This document shows positions 1 to 5,102 of a DNA stretch of 9,689 nt, in pieces. Within the stretch, counting starts at the first letter, position 1; the number at the start of each line of letters is the position of its first letter. The position numbers and the translations under genes were made by a program. Below the pieces are notes generated by a model. That model was not told where the DNA came from, searched no databases, and saw nothing but the letters and a program-made list of their open reading frames with translations. This DNA comes from 66-474 sp051962095 (GTDB lineage: Bacteria; Pseudomonadota; Gammaproteobacteria; Xanthomonadales; Rhodanobacteraceae): NCBI GenBank assembly GCA_051962095.1, contig JBQCCP010000103.1, positions 1-9,689 of the forward strand, written 5' to 3'.

Positions 1-298
1 CTACCGCCGCTTCAAGGCAGCGGTGAAGGTGCCGATCCTCGCCAACCTCACCGAGTTCGGTTCGACGCCGTTCTTCACCACCGACGAACTGCGCGGCGCA
101 GGCGTGGACATCGCCCTGTACTGCTGCGGCGCCTATCGCGCGATGAACACGGCCGCGCTCAACTTCTACGAGACCGTGCGTCGCGAAGGCACGCAGAAGA
201 ACATCATCGACACCCTCCAGACCCGCGCCGAGCTGTACGACTTCCTGGGCTACCACGCCTACGAGGACAAGCTCGACGCCCTGTTCGCGAAGAAATAA
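1..298 (+). CDS. prpB: Methylisocitrate lyase PrpB, C-terminal part (5' end outside window)
   Basis: This is the last 98 codons of a gene entering from the left edge, in frame from base 2. PrpB splits 2-methylisocitrate into pyruvate and succinate, the last step of the methylcitrate cycle for propionate breakdown, in the cytoplasm. The visible stretch contains the family segment ANLTEFGSTPFFT and the following GVDIALYCCGAYRAMN block, and ends in a charged helix (DKLDALFAKK) as in full-length PrpB of about 290-300 residues. The catalytic Cys loop lies upstream of the window. The stop is 10 bases before prpC, and the prpC ribosome site overlaps the stop region, so the two are an operon. The ICL/PEP mutase family has relatives such as PEP phosphonomutase, but the prpC neighbour settles the call. 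Confidence 0.93.
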   Translation, partial: YRRFKAAVKVPILANLTEFGSTPFFTTDELRGAGVDIALYCCGAYRAMNTAALNFYETVRREGTQKNIIDTLQTRAELYDFLGYHAYEDKLDALFAKK

Positions 299-308
299 GG
301 AGCCACGC

Positions 309-1454
309 ATGAGCGAGCAAGTGCTGCCCAAGGCCAAGAAGTCCGTCGCGCTGTCCGGCACCGCGGCGGGCAACACCGCGTTGTGCACGGTCGGCCGCAG
401 CGGCAACGACCTGCATTATCGCGGCTACGACATCAAGGACCTGGCGACGAAGGCCACGTTCGAGGAAGTCGCGCACCTGCTGGTGCACGAACATCTGCCG
501 ACCTGGGCGGAACTGAACGCCTATCGCGCCAAGCTGCAACGTCTTCGCGGCCTGCCGCAGCCGGTCAAGGCCGTGCTGGAATTGCTGCCGGCGTCGACGC
601 ACCCGATGGACGTGATGCGCACCGGCTGCTCGGTGCTCGGGACGGTGTTGCCGGAAGCGCACGACCACAACGTCACTGGCGCGCGCGACATCGCCGACCG
701 GTTGATGGCGAGCTTCGGTTCGATGTTGCTGTACTGGTACCACTTCTCGCACAACGGCCGCCGCATCGAAGTCGAAACCGACGATGCGACCATCGCCGCG
801 CATTTCCTGCACCTGCTGCACGGCAAGCCGCCCAGCGAGTTGCACGCGAACGCGCTGGACAAATCGCTGATCCTGTACGCCGAACACGAATTCAATGCGT
901 CCACCTTCGCCGCACGCGTGATCGCAGGCACCGGCAGCGATTTCTACTCCGCGATCACCGGCGCGATCGGGGCGTTGCGTGGGCCCAAGCACGGCGGCGC
1001 CAACGAAGTTGCGATGGACATCATCAGCCGCTATCGCACCGCGGACAACGCCGATGCCGACATCCGCCAGCGCGTCGCCAACAAGGAAATCGTGATCGGC
1101 TTCGGCCATCCGGTCTACACGATCGGCGATCCGCGCAACCCGATCATCAAGGATATCTCGCGCAAGCTGTGCATCGACGGCGGCAACCCGCGCCTGTTCG
1201 AGGTTTCCGAGCGCATCGAGAACGTGATGATGGAACTCAAGAAGATGTTCCCGAACCTCGATTGGTACTCGGCCAGCGCATACCACATGCTGGGCGTGCC
1301 GACCGCGATGTTCACGCCGCTGTTCGTGATCGCGCGTACGTCGGGCTGGAGCGCACACGTGATCGAGCAACGCCAGGATGGGAAGATCATTCGGCCGTCG
1401 GCGAACTACACGGGGCCGGAAGATCAGGCGTACACACCTATCGAGAAGCGTTGA
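309..1454 (+). CDS. prpC: 2-methylcitrate synthase PrpC
   Basis: A 381-residue citrate-synthase-fold enzyme that condenses propionyl-CoA with oxaloacetate to 2-methylcitrate. The ATG at 309 is preceded by AAGGAG at 296-301. Catalytic residues are visible: His228 in KHGGANE, His267 in GFGHPVY and Asp318 in NLDWYSASAYHMLGVP. Their spacing (39 and 90 residues from the first His) equals that of the Salmonella PrpC triad His235/His274/Asp325. The short N-terminus beginning with a VALSGTAAGNTALCTVG segment, and the length of about 380, fit PrpC rather than the roughly 430-residue hexameric GltA. It follows prpB by 10 bases. acnD/prpF are not immediately downstream; a terminator follows instead, so the rest of the cycle must be encoded elsewhere or upstream. 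Confidence 0.96.
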   Translation: MSEQVLPKAKKSVALSGTAAGNTALCTVGRSGNDLHYRGYDIKDLATKATFEEVAHLLVHEHLPTWAELNAYRAKLQRLRGLPQPVKAVLELLPASTHPMDVMRTGCSVLGTVLPEAHDHNVTGARDIADRLMASFGSMLLYWYHFSHNGRRIEVETDDATIAAHFLHLLHGKPPSELHANALDKSLILYAEHEFNASTFAARVIAGTGSDFYSAITGAIGALRGPKHGGANEVAMDIISRYRTADNADADIRQRVANKEIVIGFGHPVYTIGDPRNPIIKDISRKLCIDGGNPRLFEVSERIENVMMELKKMFPNLDWYSASAYHMLGVPTAMFTPLFVIARTSGWSAHVIEQRQDGKIIRPSANYTGPEDQAYTPIEKR

Positions 1455-1476
1455 GGCCTCGAAAACGTCCGACAAA

Positions 1477-1510
1477 GAAAAAGCCGCGCAATGATGCGCG
1501 GCTTTCTTGG
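1477..1510. terminator. Bidirectional intrinsic terminator between prpC and the GST gene
   Basis: A perfect 11-bp stem, AAAGCCGCGCA (1480-1490) and TGCGCGGCTTT (1495-1505), closes an ATGA loop. Read on the plus strand the stem ends in TTTCTT; read on the minus strand it is followed by TTTTTCTTTG, which is the better U-tract. It sits 25 bases after the prpC stop and about 40 bases after the GST stop, so it can end both convergent transcripts. Confidence 0.85.
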
Positions 1511-1548
1511 GATAGCGGCCAGGCAGGCGCGCTGAATCAGCGCGGAAA

Positions 1549-2172
1549 TCACGCCGCCTGATCGACACCCTCGGCCTTCAATACCTTCTGCACGCCCTTA
1601 TCCGCGCGCATCCGCTGCTCGAATTTCCTGAGGTTGTCAAGACCGGAAAGGTCGACCTTCGCGCCCCTGGCCCAGCGCAGCATCACGAACAGGTAGGGAT
1701 CGGCAATGGATTTCCGGTCGCCCGCGACCCAGTCGTGCTTGCCGAGTTGCGCATCGACGCGTTCGAACAGGACACGCAACTGCTTGCGCGCGTTCTCGTG
1801 GGTCTTCCCGACGGTGGCCCTGTCGCCGAGGTAATCGGTCGCACCGAACAGCGGCTTGAACGCAGGGTGCATGTCGGAGTTCAGGAAACCCAGCCAGCGG
1901 TTCACTTCCGCGCGGGCCCGCGGGGTACCGTCGCCGGCGAGCCTGGCGTCCGGATAGTTGTCGGCGATGTAGTTCAGGATCGCGGCGTTCTGCGTGAGCG
2001 TCCAGCCATCCTCTTCCAGCACCGGTACCGCACCGGCGGGATTCAGCAGCTTGAAATCCGGCGTGGCGCGCTCCTCGCGGCTCACGATCACCGTAGTGTA
2101 GGGTTTGCCACTCCATTCCAGCGCGATGTGATCGGCCATCGAACACGCGCCGGGCGATGTGTACAGTTTCAT
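1549..2172 (-). CDS. Glutathione S-transferase (GstA/beta-class-like)
   Basis: A 207-residue cytosolic transferase expected to conjugate glutathione to electrophiles or reduce disulfides. The start ATG at 2172 is chosen because AAGGAG lies 6 bases upstream and the protein then begins MKLYTSPGACSMADHIAL, the beta-class opening. Cys10, the beta-class catalytic/mixed-disulfide cysteine, is present, as are the cis-proline of AVPVLE (Pro50) and His102 in the NSDMHPAFKPLF helix, equivalent to His106 of E. coli GstA. The C-terminal domain carries the N-capping motif SIADPYLFVMLRWA. Two departures are visible: the position of GstA Tyr5 is Thr, with Tyr at position 4, and the usual Glu-Ser/Glu-Gly glutathione-binding turn reads Gln61-Asn62 (LTQNAAIL). 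It is monocistronic, convergent with prpC and divergent from the export operon. Substrate cannot be told from sequence. Confidence 0.92.
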   Translation of the reverse strand: MKLYTSPGACSMADHIALEWSGKPYTTVIVSREERATPDFKLLNPAGAVPVLEEDGWTLTQNAAILNYIADNYPDARLAGDGTPRARAEVNRWLGFLNSDMHPAFKPLFGATDYLGDRATVGKTHENARKQLRVLFERVDAQLGKHDWVAGDRKSIADPYLFVMLRWARGAKVDLSGLDNLRKFEQRMRADKGVQKVLKAEGVDQAA

Positions 2173-2200
2173 GCGCAACTCCTTGAAGGTGAACGTTTCC

Positions 2201-2229
2201 GATATGCGTCCCGCCGCGGCGCGAATCAA
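2201..2229 (-). promoter_or_regulatory. Possible sigma-70-type promoter for the GST gene
   Basis: On the minus strand TTGATT (complement of 2224-2229) is followed after 17 bases by CATATC (complement of 2201-2206). The -35 matches 4 of 6 consensus bases and the -10 only 3 of 6. Spacing and distance to the start codon are right, but the match is weak, so this is only a candidate. Confidence 0.25.
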
Positions 2230-2290
2230 GCCGAACCGCGACCGCCGCGCGCGTGCTTTGCAGGAAGTGCAATCCGTTTGAAATAAATGC

Positions 2291-2342
2291 CACTCAACAA
2301 GGCGCGCGTTTGCACACCCGCTTCCGGATAAGCCGTTGAGTG
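2291..2342. promoter_or_regulatory. 8-bp inverted repeat, candidate activator site upstream of the sigma-54 promoter
   Basis: CACTCAAC (2291-2298) and its exact reverse complement GTTGAGTG (2335-2342) lie 44 bases apart centre to centre, close to four helical turns. They are about 112 and 68 bases upstream of the start expected from the -24/-12 element, the range used by sigma-54 enhancer sites. Two half-sites on the same DNA face could load an activator oligomer. Each arm alone is not a palindrome, so binding is unproven. Confidence 0.4.
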
Positions 2343-2380
2343 TGGCCGAGTTTGTCTGTACCGGGATGGAGGCGGAATGC

Positions 2381-2396
2381 TGGCATGCTCGATGCT
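2381..2396 (+). promoter_or_regulatory. Sigma-54 (RpoN) -24/-12 promoter of the export operon
   Basis: The sequence TGGCATGCTCGATGCT matches the RpoN consensus TGGCACG-N4-TTGCW at the key positions: GG at 2382-2383 and GC at 2394-2395 with exactly 10 bases between them. Departures are T for C in the -24 block and A for T just before the -12 GC. Transcription would start near 2407, giving a leader of about 34 bases to the first ATG at 2441. A gene for a sigma-54 activator sits at the other end of the operon, which raises the likelihood that this site is real. Confidence 0.65.
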
Positions 2397-2440
2397 CTCC
2401 AGTCCTCCGCCAAAACCGGCAAATCAACGGAGAAACGCAC

Positions 2441-3367
2441 ATGCGCAAAACACAGATGGTCTCGGCGGTTTGCCTGGGGCTGGGGATGTCCATGGCATTT
2501 TCACTGTCCGCGCAGGCGCAGGACGCCAACGCGAACGGCGATGGCAGCGCGGCTGCCAACAACAGCGGCACCGCGACGTCTTCGATTGCGTCGTCCTACA
2601 ACACGACCAACACATCGTCGTTCAACACCACCGATGTGGTCGCGACCAGCGTCCTCAGCGGGTCGGTATCCGGCGTGAGCGTTTCCGGCATCGGCAACAC
2701 CGCCAGCAACATGGGCAACGCGAATGGCGGTCGTGGCGGCGACGGTGCGTACGGCTATGGCGGCAGCGGTTATGGCGGGTATGGCGGCGACGGCGGGCAC
2801 GGCGGCAACGCCCGTGCGCGCACCGGGCGCGGCGGCGATTCCAACAGCAACGCCGGCTCCAGCTACTCGACGGGCGGTTCCGCGTCGGGTGGTTACAGCG
2901 GCGCCGGTGGCTCGGGCGGCGGCGCCTCGGCGCACGCGCGGGGCGGCGACGCCAACGGCGGCTACAGCACGGCAGGTGCGGGCGGGACCGCAACCGGCGG
3001 CACCGGCGGTGCCGGCGGCAGCGGCGGTGCGGGCGGCAGCGGCACGGGCGGCAGTTCGATGGCCAGTTCGACCAGCACCTCCGGATCCGGCGGTGCGGGC
3101 GGAAGCTCGTCCGCGACGGGCGGCGCCGGTGGCGCCGCGGGTGCAGGTGGCGCCGGCATGGCCGGCAACGGCACGGGCGGCGCAGGTGGTGCGGGTGGCG
3201 CGGGCGGTTCGAATTCCGTCACGGCCGGCTCGTTCAACATGTCCAACGCGATGAACGGCACCGCGGTGTCGGCCGCGGGCATCACCACGATGGCGGAGAA
3301 CAGTGGCGCCGCATCACTGGTCCAGCAGGGTGTCACGGTGCAGGCCAACCTCACCGTGAGTCACTGA
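2441..3367 (+). CDS. Secreted Gly-rich repeat protein, probable structural (fibre-like) cargo of the export operon
   Basis: A 308-residue protein; the ATG at 2441 has GGAG 8 bases upstream. Residues 1-26 form a Sec signal peptide (RK, hydrophobic core, AQA cleavage before Gln27). Residues 27-96 are rich in Asn, Ser and Thr. Residues 97-256 are low-complexity Gly-rich: a Tyr/Arg/Asp-containing part (about 97-131, GAYGYGGSGYGGYGG) and then GGAGG, GGSGG and GGTGG triplets with Ser/Ala. Residues 257-308 are again ordered-looking and end NSGAASLVQQGVTVQANL plus four residues. The mature protein has no cysteine. It is the first gene after the sigma-54 promoter, followed by a small exported protein, a C39 peptidase and a FapF-like barrel, which suggests it is the exported fibre or matrix component. 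It does not show FapC-type repeats, so I do not name it FapB or FapC. The start could also be read further upstream (2336), but that would add residues before the signal peptide. Confidence 0.85.
   Translation: MRKTQMVSAVCLGLGMSMAFSLSAQAQDANANGDGSAAANNSGTATSSIASSYNTTNTSSFNTTDVVATSVLSGSVSGVSVSGIGNTASNMGNANGGRGGDGAYGYGGSGYGGYGGDGGHGGNARARTGRGGDSNSNAGSSYSTGGSASGGYSGAGGSGGGASAHARGGDANGGYSTAGAGGTATGGTGGAGGSGGAGGSGTGGSSMASSTSTSGSGGAGGSSSATGGAGGAAGAGGAGMAGNGTGGAGGAGGAGGSNSVTAGSFNMSNAMNGTAVSAAGITTMAENSGAASLVQQGVTVQANLTVSH
2729..3208 (+). repeat. Degenerate GC-rich tandem repeat coding for the Gly-rich domain
   Basis: Imperfect units of 6-9 bases such as GGCGGTGCG, GGCGGCAGC and GGTGCGGGC run through codons 97-256 of the secreted protein. 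Wobble bases vary between units, so selection seems to act on the protein composition rather than on recent DNA copying. Length change by slippage is plausible. The low complexity also produces long spurious open frames on both strands. Confidence 0.8.
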
Positions 3368-3382
3368 GTCAGGGCGAGGGAA

Positions 3383-3416
3383 GCCGCGGCGGGGTGCGCA
3401 AGCACCACGACGCGGC
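3383..3416 (+). other. Two-tier intercistronic RNA hairpin with a GCAA tetraloop
   Basis: GCCGCG (3383-3388) pairs with CGCGGC (3411-3416). Inside, GGTGC (3393-3397) pairs with GCACC (3402-3406) around a GCAA loop of the GNRA class, with a 4x4 internal loop between the two stems. It starts 16 bases after the stop of the Gly-rich protein. There is no following T-run, so it is not a standard terminator. It could protect the 3' end of the first cistron or lower expression of the genes behind it. Confidence 0.45.
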
Positions 3417-3461
3417 ATGGTCGTCGGTGATCGCGTGCGCTGCACGTGGAGGATGCCGGAG

Positions 3462-3854
3462 ATGCAATCGTTCGGAAAATGCTGCAGGTCGGCATCCGCA
3501 GTGCTCGGAATGACCTGCGCGCTTGGCGCCTTCGCCGCCAAACCCGCCCCGCCCCTGCGGACGGCGGCCCCGCCCGTCGGGACCTCGACCGCGGCGCACG
3601 CCGTCCCGGGCCTGGGTTCCGGCGTGGACAATTCGGTGCTTGCGAAACTCAGCGGCGGCAGCGATGTCAGCGAGCGCATCACGATCACCGGCAATGTCTC
3701 CAACACGTCCACCGAGAACGTCAGCACCGGGATGAACTGGATCGGCGGCGGCTCATTCGGCAATGCGGCCGGCCTGCCGATCGTGATCCAGAACAGCGGC
3801 AACAGCGTCCTGATCCAGAACGCGACCGTCGTGAACGTGCAGATGCAGCCATGA
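3462..3854 (+). CDS. Small secreted protein with double-glycine motif and IVIQN repeat
   Basis: A 130-residue protein without a family I can name. The ATG at 3462 is preferred because GGAGG (3448-3452) stands 9 bases before it and the protein then opens with a Sec signal peptide (about residues 1-26, AFA cleavage). Upstream ATGs at 3417 and 3453 are less well placed. Residues 27-50 are Pro/Ala-rich. Residues 55-66, VDNSVLAKLSGG, fit the double-glycine leader pattern at -12 (V), -7 (L), -4 (L) and -2/-1 (GG). The rest is Thr/Asn/Ser-rich and ends with a 9-residue repeat, IQNSGNSVL then IQNATVVN, a beta-strand-like pattern. The same core occurs in the second small protein of the operon (IVIQN-x6-IQ-x2-T-x2-N). 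The stop overlaps the next gene by ATGA, so translation is coupled to the C39 peptidase. A minor subunit, nucleator or chaperone of the exported fibre is the likeliest role. Confidence 0.82.
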   Translation: MQSFGKCCRSASAVLGMTCALGAFAAKPAPPLRTAAPPVGTSTAAHAVPGLGSGVDNSVLAKLSGGSDVSERITITGNVSNTSTENVSTGMNWIGGGSFGNAAGLPIVIQNSGNSVLIQNATVVNVQMQP

Positions 3855-4537
3855 AGTGCGGCTTTCTGTTGGCGGCGTGGCTGCTCGCGATGACGCCGGC
3901 ATTGGCATGGGCGGGCAACGCGCAACTCACCGGGATTGCCGGTGGCGACTACCGCCTGCACGTCACCACGCTCAAGGAAGAACGTTTCCGCAACACGATC
4001 CACCAGAAATACGACTTCAGTTGCGGCTCGGCCGCGGTGGCCACGCTGCTTACCTATCAGTACGGTTATCCGATGAGCGAACAGACCGCCTTCGCGGCGA
4101 TGTTCGCGCACGGCAATCGCGCCAAGATCAGCAAGGAAGGGTTTTCGCTGCTGGACATCAAGCGATTTCTCGCCGCGCTTGGATTTCAGGCCGACGGTTT
4201 CATCGTGCCGCTGCAAAAGCTGCAGCAGGCGCACCTGCCCGCGATCGTGCTGATCGACGAGCATGGCTACCACCACTTCGTGGTGATCAAGGGCATTCTT
4301 GCGGGACGCGTACTGGTCGGTGATCCGGCCAAGGGCACGCGTTCGATGCCGGAAACCGAGTTCGAGAAGGCATGGACCAACCACTTGGTGTTCGTGATCC
4401 ACAACGACCGCAACCGGGCGGTGTTCAACAGTCGCGATGACTGGCACGCGGCGCCGATGGCGATGCTCGCGGCCGGCATCGATCGCCGGGGCTTGTACGA
4501 CGCCGTGATGCCCAAGAGCGGCACGGATGGTTTCTGA
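3851..4537 (+). CDS. Sec-exported C39-family cysteine peptidase (FapD-like)
   Basis: A 228-residue protein with a signal peptide (residues 1-21, AWA cleavage) and one C39 domain. The catalytic set is visible: oxyanion Gln52 and nucleophile Cys58 in HQKYDFSCGSAA, His142 in YHHFVVIKG and Asp158 in LVGDPAKG. Classical C39 domains sit on ABC exporters and cut double-glycine leaders in the cytosol; here there is no ABC or transmembrane domain, so this enzyme should act in the periplasm. In the Fap operon the equivalent, FapD, is also a stand-alone C39 protein. It overlaps the upstream small-protein gene by 4 bases, its own ribosome site is poor, and it lies two genes before the barrel protein. The small proteins on either side carry Gly-Gly motifs and are the obvious substrates. 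The C-terminal tail (about 186-228) lies beyond the C39 core and is unassigned. Confidence 0.9.
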   Translation: MKCGFLLAAWLLAMTPALAWAGNAQLTGIAGGDYRLHVTTLKEERFRNTIHQKYDFSCGSAAVATLLTYQYGYPMSEQTAFAAMFAHGNRAKISKEGFSLLDIKRFLAALGFQADGFIVPLQKLQQAHLPAIVLIDEHGYHHFVVIKGILAGRVLVGDPAKGTRSMPETEFEKAWTNHLVFVIHNDRNRAVFNSRDDWHAAPMAMLAAGIDRRGLYDAVMPKSGTDGF

Positions 4538-4550
4538 TCGGGGACGCGAC

Positions 4551-5072
4551 ATGCACACCGCACGAGCTTGGCTGTCTGCATTGGCGATCGCGGCGTTGTA
4601 CGCCGGCGCAGCGCACGCAGCGGACAATCCAGGTGCACGAACAGCGGCAACGGCGTTCGAATCGGTGCCGGTCAGCGATGCACGCCTCGCTGCTTGCCGC
4701 GGCGGTTTCGATCTGGGCGGCGGCCTGGTGGCGTCATTCGGCATCGACCGCGCGGTCTACATCAACGGCAACCTGGTCGCGAGTGTCAGCGTCAATATCC
4801 CCGACCTTGCGCGGATCGACAGTGCCCAGGCCAATGCGCTGGCGATGCTCGCCAACAGCGTGACGCTGATCCACAACGGCCCCGGCAATTTCGTGGATCC
4901 CGCTTCGTTCAATCGCGCGACCGGCGCGATCGTGATCCAGAACACTCTCGACAACCAGCAGATCCAGGCGCTGACCACGCTCAACACCACGGTCAGGAAC
5001 CTCAGCCAGTTCAATTCCTTGAATGTTGCCAATTCGCTGCAGCAGGCCTTGATCAATTCCCGCGGCCAGTGA
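4551..5072 (+). CDS. Second small secreted protein with double-glycine motif (in the FapE position)
   Basis: A 173-residue protein; the ATG at 4551 follows GGGGA by about 6 bases and gives a clean Sec signal peptide (residues 1-23, AHA cleavage). An ATG at 4527 would overlap the preceding gene and put charged residues before the signal. Residues 41-52, VSDARLAACRGG, match the double-glycine leader consensus LSxxELxxIxGG at Ser(-11), Leu(-7) and Gly-Gly, with a hydrophobic-like Cys at -4. After it come a Gly-rich stretch, a hydrophobic beta-like segment (DRAVYINGNLVASVSVNIP) and a Gln/Asn-rich tail with IVIQN at 127-131, then IQ at 138-139, Thr142 and Asn145, the pattern shared with the 130-residue protein. 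It lies between the C39 peptidase and the barrel, where Fap operons have FapE, but the CxC motif I associate with FapE is absent. Probable minor fibre component or secretion adaptor; function unproven. Confidence 0.83.
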   Translation: MHTARAWLSALAIAALYAGAAHAADNPGARTAATAFESVPVSDARLAACRGGFDLGGGLVASFGIDRAVYINGNLVASVSVNIPDLARIDSAQANALAMLANSVTLIHNGPGNFVDPASFNRATGAIVIQNTLDNQQIQALTTLNTTVRNLSQFNSLNVANSLQQALINSRGQ

Positions 5073-5102
5073 ATCGCCGCAACCGGCGCGCCAGGAGGAG
5101 CG

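Noticed and set aside
204..1568. 454-codon minus-strand open frame over prpC
   Set aside because: prpC has all catalytic motifs on the plus strand; the reverse frame has the low-information Arg/Val/Ala composition of a shadow.
2729..3208. Mycobacterial PE_PGRS protein
   Set aside because: GGAGG triplets look alike, but there is no PE domain, a Sec signal peptide is present, and the neighbours are gammaproteobacterial.
2962..3354. Ala/Pro-rich minus-strand frame within the Gly-rich gene
   Set aside because: It is the reverse complement of Gly codons (GGC to GCC) and has no ribosome site of its own.
3417..3461. Earlier starts (3417 or 3453) for the first small protein
   Set aside because: GGAGG directly abuts 3453 and no site fits 3417; the start at 3462 gives correct spacing and puts the signal peptide at the N-terminus.
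3851..4537. Bacteriocin ABC exporter/peptidase
   Set aside because: Only the C39 domain is present, with a signal peptide and no membrane or ATPase domain, and no ABC gene lies nearby.
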